A stretch of 39,969 nucleotides of DNA from JBHENC01 sp051000345 (GCA_051000345.1 JBPCOJ010000033.1:1-39969); one strand, 5' to 3'. Shown: positions 8,901-14,509, counted from the stretch's first letter. Notes: generated by a model not told the origin, from the sequence alone. A program made the numbers and translations.

Positions 8901-9234
8901 CTCCGTTTCGATTTTCCAAACGCCGCACAAGACACAGCGTCGCCGGATTGTTTTCCCAACGGCAAGAACTGCGCTCTATTCGCACGCGCAAGGCGTGTTC
9001 GCCGTTGACGAGCAGCGTGGCGGGCGCGTCGCTTCCGACGGCAGCAATCGTGTCCGCATCAAAAATTAAAAACTGCGCGGCGTCCATCCCGCAAAGCTGC
9101 GCGCACGAACGCACAACGAGCGCGGCGAACGCTTCGTTGCACGCCAGCACGCGCGCCCCGCCCGCGTCCAGCACAATGGCCGGATCAGATATTCGACGGA
9201 ACAGCGCTGCGAAATCCGTGTCGGGAATTTGCAT
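5959..9234 (-). CDS. Soluble hybrid-free sensor histidine kinase with PAS and four GAF domains
   Basis: A 1091-aa sensor kinase that would autophosphorylate on His842 in the H-box TLSHELRTPLTAIKGW and pass phosphate to an unidentified response regulator. Seen, in order: N-terminal PAS-like domain (about 5-105, DPAIVLDAGGARVLACN); a coiled linker; four GAF-like domains (roughly 140-305, 330-485, 505-655, 670-820), each ending in an ALxNSRLY/ENARLI-type helix; HisKA about 830-900; HATPase_c about 945-1075 with the N-box NLLTNAIKFTPEE, G1 DTGEGI and G2 GLGIGLALVKELTEAHGG. No membrane helix or signal peptide is visible, so it should sense a cytoplasmic cue. No receiver domain and no neighbouring regulator gene exist, so the partner is unlinked. 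The ligand cannot be told from sequence; GAF motifs bind varied small molecules. Confidence 0.93.
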   Translation of the reverse strand: MQIPDTDFAALFRRISDPAIVLDAGGARVLACNEAFAALVVRSCAQLCGMDAAQFLIFDADTIAAVGSDAPATLLVNGEHALRVRIERSSCRWENNPATLCLVRRLENRNGELSEQKSSGGAGVVTSAEMDALFDYLREATEQLEVVNRIVAAVNSSRTIGEVFELASKQMGALIPFDRASIAVREENGESLRVFAMSGTNAGSLNVGAMGAMRGSVTELALREQRMIVIPELDEEKRFNVYRDLQREAFHSTVCCPLFSISGALGSLNLTSRTPNAYGRKHLLALERLAPPFALAIEKVLLLEQSERRSQEMEAAARREELAGRIGRQLASSLDPASVLQETVDALGGALAADCCHIALIENEDEYALVNYEYLSRRDVASLRGHSLPLRASAFAQRVLAGDAPVAVNDIAELRADKDELIGLYERLGARSLLVAPVTTSGVRKGLISLHDCSGARAWTTDDALLLGTVAREVSVALTNSRLYEASRRRNAELEGLYQISRSFSTLTDTSELYGRLTRAIAELVGGESCLIATYDRRRNLVRAEAPGYNTTPEAIRDFSFLLNGSGASADVYKLGEPFFSNDPAQDARFNRDFIERYDVRSALSVPMRIKREVIGFIYVANRPGGFRWRDTQLLEIFAAQVAETIANTRLFSTIQAQAEREAVVNRLLISLQQANDSKRAVEIVVGRVGEVLDLDRCLAVMFAQSHWIDFRGEWCRQGVAPISSDTDIRERSPVPQWIKDHRQPLVAADIAAHEIAQGIEDIIEKTTVKSLAAVPIMHQGRVTGALIAHQTRRVRHWGEDDIDLLTAVATQVGSTLENARLISELREANRLKDEFLATLSHELRTPLTAIKGWAELLAEHELYNMDEEFTDGVNVIRSSGDSLTQLISDLLDLSRIQRRGLRLECAPFDVNIAVLEAVQVVRQAAIARRQKLNLELDRNLPAAYVDAHRMQQIFWNLLTNAIKFTPEEGFITVRSRLLNAAKVFREEKSVDRLPGWIVVEIEDTGEGITQEFLPYVWDRFRQADGSSTRRHGGLGIGLALVKELTEAHGGEVEAKSDGHGATFIVRLPIISQDVEPRQELMPFINAPDQK

Positions 9235-9243
9235 AAAATGAAA

Positions 9244-9325
9244 AATCTGAAGAGTGAGATGTCAGAAGAATGAGATGTCAGATGTTGGTTAGAAATCTGA
9301 AACCAGCATCCAGCATCTGAAATCT
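9244..9325. repeat. Interspersed inverted repeat between der and the kinase gene
   Basis: The 96-bp spacer is made of iterated ATCTGA / GAGATGTCAG units. A central inverted pair TCAGATGTTGG (9278-9288) and CCAGCATCTGA (9310-9320) has one mismatch. Direct repeats of GAGATGTCAGA occur at 9257 and 9273. The design (short iterated words, then their complement) is like the element in the secD-secF spacer, but with a different word. Confidence 0.65.
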
Positions 9326-9330
9326 AATTT

Positions 9331-10818
9331 CTACTTTTTGCTTTTGCCTTTGCGCCGTTCGATGAGGCGCAGGGGCGTGGCGAAGAAATCGAATTCTTCG
9401 CGCAGTTGATTGTACAGATAGCGTTCGTAGGAAAAATGCAGTTCGCCTTTGCCGCCCGATGTGAAGACGACGAACTTCGGCGGGCGCACGCCGACCTGCG
9501 TCATGTATTGTATGTGAAGGCGCGAGAAGCCGCCCTTGACCGGCGCGGGCGCGTTGCCGCCGCGCGGCTGCGAAACGGCGTCCTCGAAAAATTGATTCAA
9601 CTGCGCGGTTGGAATGCGGCGATTGCGCGCTTCGTTCGCCTGCACGACAAGCGGCAGAATTCGTTCGACGCGCTGCCCGCTCAAAGCAGACATCGTCACG
9701 ACCGGCGCCCAATCGAGAAACTTCATTTTGTCGCGCAGAGTCCGCTCGAAGGCGAAGGGCGTCCCCGTCTCCTTGTTTTCAATCGCGTCCCATTTGTTGA
9801 CGAGCAAAATAATCGAACAGCCCGCGTCGTGCGCGTAGCCAGCGATATGCGCATCGAGCGCCGTCACGCCTTCAATGGCATCTATCACGACAAGGGCAAC
9901 GTCCGCCTGTTCGAGCGCGCGCCGAGCCATCAGGACAGATAGCTTCTCCGTCATCTCCTCGGTCTTGCCTTTGCGACGAATGCCCGCCGTGTCGATGATA
10001 CGAAAAGTGTGCGATGAAGTTTCCAGCAAGCTATCGACGGCGTCGCGCGTCGTGCCTGCGACGGGCGAAACGATCACGCGTTCTTCGCCGAGTAGTTTAT
10101 TAAGCAGAGACGATTTGCCGACGTTCGGGCGTCCGACAATCGCAAGGCGTATCTCCCTCGATTTCACAGCGACGGCGTCCGGGTTCTCTTCCGCCGCCTC
10201 GTCGAATCCTTCGACAAGGGATTCGAGCAGATCGCCGATGCCGTCGCCGTGTTCCGCCGAAACGGGAACGACCTCCGCGAAGCCGAAGCGGTGAAATTCG
10301 CCTGCGTCGGCTTCGAGCCGTCCGGCGTCCGCCTTGTTCGCCGCGACCAGCACGCGCTTGCCCGTCGCGCGCAAAAGCCGCGCCAATTCTTCATCGAGCG
10401 GAGTAATGCCGCGCCGCACGTCCACCACCCACACGAGCGCGCTGGCATCGTTGATAGCGGCTTCCGCTTGCTTCAAAATGTTGGCGGGAATAATCGCATC
10501 GTCGTCCGGCACGATGCCGCCCGTATCGACAATCGAGAAGCGGCGTCCGTACCACTCAGCTTCGCCGTAGATGCGGTCACGCGTAATGCCCGGCTCATTG
10601 CCGACGATGGAGCGGCGCGTTCCCGTCAAACGATTAAAGAGCGTTGACTTCCCTACGTTCGGACGCCCGACGATAGCCACGAGCGGCAACGACACCACAG
10701 CGCGCGGTTCGGCATTCGCTTCATTGTCCGCACCGGTTTGTTCTTCGGTTGCTGCGTCAGGCGAAGTTTCCTGCGTGGTCGCGTCGGATTCCGGCAGAGT
10801 CGTAATAGTAGATTTCAT
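9331..10818 (-). CDS. der: Ribosome biogenesis GTPase Der (EngA)
   Basis: Der is the double-GTPase needed for 50S subunit maturation. Seen in 495 aa: first P-loop GRPNVGKST at residues 51-59 with DTGGI and NKAD (G4), a linker, second P-loop GRPNVGKSS with DTAGI and NKWD, and the C-terminal KH-like domain ending FDFFATPLRLIERRKGKSKK. Two complete G domains in one chain define the family. Odd: the first 45 residues are an acidic Thr/Glu/Ala-rich extension absent from most Der proteins, which usually start a few residues before the first P-loop. Start ATG 10818 has no Shine-Dalgarno but a TATAAT hexamer 5 nt upstream, so this transcript may be leaderless. It is transcribed divergently from the yraN-like gene. 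Confidence 0.97.
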   Translation of the reverse strand: MKSTITTLPESDATTQETSPDAATEEQTGADNEANAEPRAVVSLPLVAIVGRPNVGKSTLFNRLTGTRRSIVGNEPGITRDRIYGEAEWYGRRFSIVDTGGIVPDDDAIIPANILKQAEAAINDASALVWVVDVRRGITPLDEELARLLRATGKRVLVAANKADAGRLEADAGEFHRFGFAEVVPVSAEHGDGIGDLLESLVEGFDEAAEENPDAVAVKSREIRLAIVGRPNVGKSSLLNKLLGEERVIVSPVAGTTRDAVDSLLETSSHTFRIIDTAGIRRKGKTEEMTEKLSVLMARRALEQADVALVVIDAIEGVTALDAHIAGYAHDAGCSIILLVNKWDAIENKETGTPFAFERTLRDKMKFLDWAPVVTMSALSGQRVERILPLVVQANEARNRRIPTAQLNQFFEDAVSQPRGGNAPAPVKGGFSRLHIQYMTQVGVRPPKFVVFTSGGKGELHFSYERYLYNQLREEFDFFATPLRLIERRKGKSKK

Positions 10819-10823
10819 AGAAT

Positions 10824-10829
10824 ATTATA
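10824..10829 (-). promoter_or_regulatory. Predicted -10 hexamer of der, leaderless geometry
   Basis: TATAAT on the minus strand, five bases before the der ATG. Transcription would start at or next to the A of the start codon. A 13-bp palindrome CTGAAAATTTCAG (10835-10847) lies just upstream, where an operator could sit. No good -35 was found. Confidence 0.5.
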
Positions 10830-11095
10830 TGTGTCTGAAAATTTCAGTGAGCGAGGCGCGCATCGAGACCAACGCTAAAATAAAGTGCATGTGAAGTGTA
10901 ACGCCTCATGCGAATCGCCCGCAAGCGGCTTTCCTTGCGCAAGCGAATTTATGGCGGACGAAACTCTCAACGCGCGACCTTTCGTTTTAATTGTTGTTCG
11001 CTTAAAATCCATCGCCGCCGGTTAATCTCAACCGCAGCCGGATTCCAGACACGCATTGAAGCATTGATATTTTTAACGCGGGAAACCTCACACTT

Positions 11096-11677
11096 ATGCA
11101 CTGGCCTAACTTCGATTTGCGCAAATGGCGACACTCGGCAGTCGAGCAGTCAGCGAACGATTCGCCGCACGCCGAAAAGCACATTGGAACGATTGAGACA
11201 AAAGCCGCGACGCCGCTCGCCCCGCATCTCGCGTTAGGCAGGCGCGGCGAAGAACTCGCAGCGGCGTATCTGGAACAACACGGCTACATCCTAACCGCCG
11301 CCAACGTCATGCTGCCCGTCGGACGCTCCCTGCGCAATCAATTAATTTACGCGGAGATAGACATCGTCGCATACGAAGCCGGAACGCTTTGCTTCGTCGA
11401 AGTAAAAACACGCGCTTCGGATTGGTACGCCGCGCCGGAAACAAACGTGGACTTGCGCAAGCAGCGCCAGATTTCCCGCGCCGCCCGCGTTTACCGCCGC
11501 ACCTTCGGCCTACTCAAAGACCGCTACCGCTACGACGTGATGAGCGTCGTTTTACCGCACGCTAGCGAAGAGGACGCGACTGCCGCGCCGAACCCGCGCA
11601 TGAAGCTGCTGCGCAATTATTGGACGGATGAAAAGTTTCGCAAGCGGCGTTGGGCAAGCGGGGCTTATGATGACTAG
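11096..11677 (+). CDS. YraN/UPF0102-family putative nuclease
   Basis: A 193-aa protein of the YraN (UPF0102) group, Holliday-junction-resolvase-like PD-(D/E)xK fold. Seen: LGRRGEELAAAYLEQHGY near residue 42, then the nuclease core AEIDIVAYEAGTLCFVEVKTR, where Asp, Glu and Lys of the D-ExK pattern are all present, and the downstream helix LRKQRQISRAARVYRR. The usual family length is about 115-130 aa. Here about 40 residues of charged N-terminal sequence precede the domain and a positively charged C-terminal extension follows it. The start at 11096 is the first ATG in frame; an internal start nearer the domain is possible. The cellular role of this family is not firmly known. Confidence 0.85.
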   Translation: MHWPNFDLRKWRHSAVEQSANDSPHAEKHIGTIETKAATPLAPHLALGRRGEELAAAYLEQHGYILTAANVMLPVGRSLRNQLIYAEIDIVAYEAGTLCFVEVKTRASDWYAAPETNVDLRKQRQISRAARVYRRTFGLLKDRYRYDVMSVVLPHASEEDATAAPNPRMKLLRNYWTDEKFRKRRWASGAYDD

Positions 11678-11707
11678 CAAGCGCGTTTTCATGCGTAAAA
11701 GCGCTTG
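11678..11707 (+). terminator. Hairpin just after the yraN-like stop codon
   Basis: CAAGCGC (11678-11684) pairs with GCGCTTG (11701-11707), with a further TTTT/AAAA pairing inside. It begins at the stop codon. There is no long T tract after it, so it is a weak or factor-assisted terminator at best. Confidence 0.4.
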
Positions 11708-11722
11708 TTAGGCGCGGGTATC

Positions 11723-11750
11723 TTGACAAGCGGCGTCGAATCTGTAAAAT
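11723..11750 (+). promoter_or_regulatory. Sigma-70-type promoter of tRNA-Gly
   Basis: TTGACA (11723-11728), 16-bp spacer, TAAAAT (11745-11750), with transcription expected about 10 nt before the tRNA 5' end at 11767. This is the best full-consensus promoter seen in the window. Confidence 0.75.
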
Positions 11751-11766
11751 CTCTTTTTCCGAATAC

Positions 11767-11838
11767 GCGGGAGTAACTCAGTGGTAGAGTGCGACCTTGC
11801 CAAGGTCGAAGTCGCGAGTTCAAATCTCGTCTCCCGCT
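11767..11838 (+). tRNA. tRNA-Gly (anticodon GCC)
   Basis: All four arms fold: acceptor GCGGGAG/CTCCCGC, D-arm with GGTA loop, anticodon stem CGACC/GGTCG around loop TTGCCAA (anticodon GCC), and T-arm GCGAG-TTCAAAT-CTCGT. Discriminator U. The 3' CCA is not encoded. Reads GGC and GGU codons. Confidence 0.97.
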
Positions 11839-11850
11839 CTCATCTAAAGT

Positions 11851-11920
11851 AGGCAGGCGGAAGGATGAAAGATGAATAACATCGTCTTCTCTTCCGCCTT
11901 TCGCCTTCCTACTTCCTATT
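11851..11920. repeat. Imperfect inverted repeat between the two tRNAs
   Basis: AGTAGGCAGGCGGAAGGATG (from 11849) is mirrored by TTCCGCCTTTCGCCTTCCTAC (11892-11912), forming a long imperfect hairpin made of GGCGGAAGG-type words. It would lie in the tRNA-Gly/tRNA-Cys precursor between the two mature tRNAs. It is of the same general type as the iterated-word elements at 2297 and 9244. Confidence 0.6.
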
Positions 11921-11927
11921 TTCGCGC

Positions 11928-12002
<75 letters not shown>

Positions 12003-12037
12003 TTCTGTTCAATAACCTACAAGCTCTCTGCGAATGG

Positions 12038-12157
12038 TCATCCAAACGCGCGAAAGAAGCGGGCTTTGCTTGCGCCGTGCCGATGCTCCGTGCTGAACAA
12101 GTACGCTGTGATCTTCTTGCGCTCAATCACAGCAAGATGAGCGTTTGGCAGCGTCAT
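12038..12157 (-). pseudogene. Truncated DUF6883-like gene (cassette 5 remnant)
   Basis: Reading from ATG 12157 gives 39 codons ending at TGA 12038: MTLPNAHLAVIERKK, then TAYLFSTEHRHGASKARFF. This matches my recollection of the N-terminal pattern of DUF6883 proteins (LPN...AVV...K...YLLNP.H..G..KARFF). The family is normally about 100 aa, so two thirds are missing before tRNA-Cys. The ATG overlaps the TGA of the upstream tail copy (12154-12156) as ATGA, so translation was coupled to that tail, a strong sign of a genuine former gene. DUF6883 genes often sit beside another small gene; no partner survives here. Function unknown; a toxin-antitoxin-like role would be inference from context. Confidence 0.55.
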
Positions 12158-12250
12158 CTTTCGGTTCCTTCGACAAGCGCGATTTCTTCTGCGGTCAATT
12201 CGTAGAGCTTCATACACGAGCGCGTCAATTTGACGGTCAAGCGCGGCGCG
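12154..12250 (-). repeat. Tail copy E of the restriction-modification gene 3' end
   Basis: Encodes AALDRQIDALVYE, then, after a one-base insertion, continues in another frame as EEIALVEGTER and TGA (12154-12156). At base level it is closest to tail C. It begins 6 bp after the reconstructed VapC stop and its stop overlaps the DUF6883-like start. Confidence 0.85.
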
Positions 12251-12255
12251 ATTAA

Positions 12256-12623
12256 TTAAATGGCCGTGAGAGTTAATTCTTGAATTGAGCGGAAGTGTTT
12301 GACGTTAAAGGTCAGCAATGGCAAATTTTCTTCGATGCATGTCGCAGCGATGAGAGAATCGGCAAGGAGCAAGCCGTGTGCGCGCGCGTGTAAGTCCTGA
12401 CAAGTTCAATCGCTTTGCTTGAGGCTTCGGGTGTCAGTGATCGAAGCGTGAAGCGCGCGAGATAGGCTTCGATGTCGCACATTTGTTGAGTGTTCTGCGC
12501 GCCTTGTAGTAGTTCGAGATAAACGATGGTGTTAATCGCGGCATCGGCGGCAAGCGCGTCAACCTTCGCTTTGAGTGCGGCATCGCCTCTGAAAATACGA
12601 ATGAAGACATCCGTGTCAATCAT
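12256..12623 (-). pseudogene. vapC: VapC-type PIN-domain toxin, frameshifted in a CG dinucleotide tract
   Basis: Start ATG 12623 overlaps the antitoxin stop (TGATG). Seen: the first PIN aspartates in MIDTDVFIRIFRGD, an acidic residue in VYLELLQG, then RTYTRAH. After that the reading frame is lost and ends early at 12312. Removing one CG from the run at 12380-12388 restores GLLLADSLIAATCIEENLP, which carries the third PIN acid, and continues LLTFNVKHF to a TAA at 12256. The restored protein is 121 aa, a normal VapC size. VapC toxins are Mg-dependent ribonucleases that often cut initiator tRNA or rRNA. As sequenced, the catalytic C-terminal half is lost, which would inactivate it unless the tract is phase-variable or a sequencing error. 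Confidence 0.85.
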
Positions 12624-12889
12624 CAACGTTGCCACGATTCGCGTCTCCAGCGGTTAGCGATGTCGCCGCTTGTTTCCGCATCATCAAAGCGATTACGCCA
12701 CATGCCGAGTACGCGGTCAGCGTCCGTCACGTCGGCGGTTTCGCCATCCATCGGCGATTGTGCTTGCGGGTCGGCGATGTCGCCACGCTTTTCGCGGTTG
12801 ACGACGGCGGCAAGTTCGTCGAGCAACGCTTGTTGTTCTGCCAAAGGCAAGGCGCGAATCGTATTAAGTAAATCTTCTCGCACATTCAT
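12623..12889 (-). CDS. VapB-like antitoxin of the VapC cassette
   Basis: An 88-aa acidic protein directly upstream of, and overlapping by one base, the VapC start; the position and size are those of a VapB-type antitoxin. Seen: N-terminal amphipathic helix EDLLNTIRALPLAEQQALLDEL, then an acidic, probably unfolded region and a C-terminal Trp/Arg-rich stretch (MWRNRFDDAE, ANRWRRES) suitable for wrapping the toxin. No ribbon-helix-helix or AbrB motif is evident. Its first helix is clearly related to that of the antitoxin at 14143-14370. Ribosome site AGGAG lies 10 nt before the ATG and an extended -10 lies at 12916-12924, so the cassette has its own promoter. Confidence 0.75.
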   Translation of the reverse strand: MNVREDLLNTIRALPLAEQQALLDELAAVVNREKRGDIADPQAQSPMDGETADVTDADRVLGMWRNRFDDAETSGDIANRWRRESWQR

Positions 12890-12915
12890 AATTTTATTGC
12901 TCCTTTGCTATCGTG

Positions 12916-12924
12916 ATTTTAGCA
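12916..12924 (-). promoter_or_regulatory. Extended -10 promoter of the vapBC cassette
   Basis: TGCTAAAAT on the minus strand, 26 nt before the vapB ATG and a few bases after the stop codon of tail D. No clear -35. Confidence 0.5.
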
Positions 12925-12929
12925 CGTCG

Positions 12930-13070
12930 TTAGCGGGCTTCGACAAGCGCGATTTCTTCGGGCGTGAGTTCGTAAAGCTCATACACGAGCGCATCAATCT
13001 GGCGGTCAAGCGCGGCGCATTTGTTCGTGTAAAAGTCCTTCGTCTTTACGGGAGCGCGCGAGTTGAAGTG
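12930..13070 (-). repeat. Tail copy D of the restriction-modification gene 3' end
   Basis: Encodes KDFYTNKCAALDRQID then ALVYELYELTPEEIALVEAR and TAA (12930-12932) in one frame. The upstream part of the homology (LQLARSRKDE) is in another frame, so this copy carries a frameshift and is degenerate at its 5' side. It is the longest tail copy apart from the gene itself. Confidence 0.85.
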
Positions 13071-13081
13071 GATAGCCGGGC

Positions 13082-13297
13082 TTATGCTTTCTTGAAATCG
13101 CTTTCGTTTAATCCCGCCTGCCGCAAGATGCTACGGAGCGTTCCGACAGCTATTTCCTTGTGTTTTGGAACGGTTGCCGTGCGCGTTCCCTCGCCGGTAA
13201 TCTTTGCAAATTTCACATGGCTACCGCTTTGGCTCGCTTCCGCAAAGCCAAGAGCTTCCAGCTTGCGTTTGACCATGCGGTAAGGCAGAGGCTTCAC
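13082..13297 (-). CDS. hicA: HicA-family mRNA interferase toxin
   Basis: HicA toxins are small double-stranded-RNA-binding-fold ribonucleases that cleave mRNA. The 71-aa product is the normal size. Seen: KPLPYRMVKRKLEALGF, then SGSHVKFAK containing the catalytic histidine (GSH motif), then the KHKEIAVGTLRSILRQAGL helix typical of the family. The start is GTG at 13297, which overlaps the hicB stop as GTGA, indicating translational coupling. It is the second gene of the cassette, ending 12 bp from tail D. Confidence 0.93.
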   Translation of the reverse strand: MKPLPYRMVKRKLEALGFAEASQSGSHVKFAKITGEGTRTATVPKHKEIAVGTLRSILRQAGLNESDFKKA

Positions 13298-13497
13298 GCT
13301 GCAACCTCAACCTCGACTGTGCGGACATGCGGCGCAACGGTGGCAACGGGCGCGGTGAAATGAAGTTCTAAGGCATCGCGCAGATTATTCAGAGCGGCTT
13401 CTTCCGACTCGCCTTGCGAAGCGACATCCACCTCGATGCACTGTGCGATAAACCAGCGGCCTTCCTGAGACACGCTCGCGGTAAAGTTTCGTTTCAT
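13294..13497 (-). CDS. hicB: HicB-family antitoxin, short form
   Basis: The 67-aa partner of HicA. Seen: TASVSQEGRWFIAQCIEVDV, then ASQGESEEAALNNLRDALEL, the partial RNase-H-like HicB fold that caps the toxin active site. There is no ribbon-helix-helix or helix-turn-helix DNA-binding tail, as in the short HicB subgroup, so autoregulation by this protein alone is uncertain. Order hicB-hicA (antitoxin first) is one of the two known orders. A good ribosome site (AAGGAAAGGA) precedes the ATG and an extended -10 lies about 70 nt upstream. Confidence 0.9.
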   Translation of the reverse strand: MKRNFTASVSQEGRWFIAQCIEVDVASQGESEEAALNNLRDALELHFTAPVATVAPHVRTVEVEVAA

Positions 13498-13565
13498 GAT
13501 TGCTTTATCCTTTCCTTCAGCGAATAGATTTCAAGGCGTAGCGGCGCGGATTTCAACGCAACGCA

Positions 13566-13574
13566 ATTATAGCA
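13566..13574 (-). promoter_or_regulatory. Extended -10 promoter of the hicBA cassette
   Basis: TGCTATAAT on the minus strand, a perfect extended -10 lying 10 bp past the stop codon of tail C and about 68 nt before the hicB ATG. The cassette therefore carries its own promoter. Confidence 0.6.
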
Positions 13575-13584
13575 AACGCCGTGT

Positions 13585-13711
13585 TAATCATTTTCGACAA
13601 GCGCGATTTCTTCCGCGGTCAATTCGTAAAGCTCATAAACGAGCGCGTCAATTTGACGGTCGAGCGCCGCGCAGTTGTTCGTGTAAAAGTCTTTGTCACG
13701 ATCTGTGCGCG
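13585..13711 (-). repeat. Tail copy C of the restriction-modification gene 3' end
   Basis: The best-preserved copy. It has an open frame RTDRDKDFYTNNCAALDRQ then IDALVYELYELTAEEIALVEND and TAA (13585-13587). Aligned by eye to the gene's own end (13592-13711 against 15025-15144), 104 of 120 bases match without a gap, and the last 31 bases are identical. Homology stops abruptly 4 bp before the PIN gene stop codon. Confidence 0.9.
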
Positions 13712-13714
13712 TGT

Positions 13715-14143
13715 TTATTCGCTACTGCTTGACGGAAAGAAGCGTTGAAGGAAATCGGGTGGCGCGTGAACGGGCAGTGTGGCGAAGCGATAATCTATCG
13801 TGTTGCGCGTGATGATGGCGTCTAATCCGGCGAGTTCGGCGGCGGCGTGTTGCGTTGCATCCTCAAAATCTTTGAAAGCCAGCGTCAAAGCGTGCCGTAA
13901 CACTTGCGCGTCAGTGGGACAGATGAATACGCCTTGTGTGAGCTTGGCAACGGCTTGTTGCGCTGCCTCGCGTCCTTTGATTTTCCGTGTAATGTAAAAT
14001 ACGTTGATCGTCGTGATGGGTGCGAGATAAACGTCCAGTTGATTTTGCTGATGCAGTTCCCAAAGCATTGCCGCTTCGCCGACGAAGGGTTGACGTTCGA
14101 GAATCAAATCCAACACTACGTCGGTATCGAGCAGCACGCGCAT
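13715..14143 (-). CDS. PIN-domain toxin (PIN_3-like)
   Basis: A 142-aa PIN ribonuclease. Seen: strand 1 RVLLDTDVVLDLILERQPF with the first aspartates, the TTINVFYITRKIKG segment typical of the PIN_3 subgroup, KDFEDATQHAAA with the acidic pair, and the last strand GLDAIITRNTIDYRF. All expected acids are present, so it should be catalytically competent. Start ATG 14143 shares one base with the antitoxin TGA (TGATG), showing coupling; a TTG one codon upstream is less likely. Its stop lies 4 bp from tail C. The target RNA cannot be predicted. Confidence 0.88.
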   Translation of the reverse strand: MRVLLDTDVVLDLILERQPFVGEAAMLWELHQQNQLDVYLAPITTINVFYITRKIKGREAAQQAVAKLTQGVFICPTDAQVLRHALTLAFKDFEDATQHAAAELAGLDAIITRNTIDYRFATLPVHAPPDFLQRFFPSSSSE

Positions 14144-14370
14144 CAAGAATACTTCTCCAGTAAGTATTGCGTGTAGCCTTCGCGGATTTCTTCATCCAGC
14201 GGCGGCTGTCCCGCCGGTTTAGCGATGCCGCGAATCTCGCTGACGGGTACGGGCACGCGGGCAGGATTCGTTTGTTGACGGACGTTCTCGGTCAACGCTG
14301 CCAGCAACTTGCGTTGTTCGATTAAAGGCAATGTGCGAATTACCGCGAGTAAATCTTCAGTTGCGCTCAT
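14143..14370 (-). CDS. Probable antitoxin partner of the PIN toxin
   Basis: 75 aa, immediately upstream and overlapping the PIN gene by one base. Seen: N-terminal helix EDLLAVIRTLPLIEQRKLL, then a Pro/Val-rich linker and the end DEEIREGYTQYLLEKYS, a likely toxin-binding peptide. The N-terminal helix matches that of the 12623-12889 antitoxin (shared pattern EDLL..IR.LPL.EQ..LL..L), so the two cassettes carry related antitoxins with different toxins. No DNA-binding motif was recognised. Ribosome site GGAGGTGA sits about 7 nt before the ATG. Confidence 0.72.
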   Translation of the reverse strand: MSATEDLLAVIRTLPLIEQRKLLAALTENVRQQTNPARVPVPVSEIRGIAKPAGQPPLDEEIREGYTQYLLEKYS

Positions 14371-14391
14371 CGTTGATTCACCTCCGCGCCG

Positions 14392-14400
14392 ATTATAACA
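14392..14400 (-). promoter_or_regulatory. Extended -10 promoter of the antitoxin/PIN cassette
   Basis: TGTTATAAT on the minus strand, about 21 nt before the antitoxin ATG and immediately after the stop of tail B (14404-14406). Confidence 0.55.
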
Positions 14401-14403
14401 CCA

Positions 14404-14495
14404 CTCACGCGCCCGTTCCGATGAGCGCGATTTCTGCGGGCGTGAGTTCGTAGAGCTTCATACACGAGCGCATCAATCTGGCGGTCAAGCGCGTG
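14404..14495 (-). repeat. Tail copy B of the restriction-modification gene 3' end
   Basis: Very close to the gene's own end: it finishes EIALIGTGA and TGA where the gene finishes EIALIETGA. It has the same one-base insertion as tail E in the VYELYEL codons (minus strand GTATGAAGCTCTACG), so it is not a continuous frame. It begins about 15 bp after the stop codon of the small gene at 14510. Confidence 0.88.
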
Positions 14496-14509
14496 GCACT
14501 TATTAGCGT

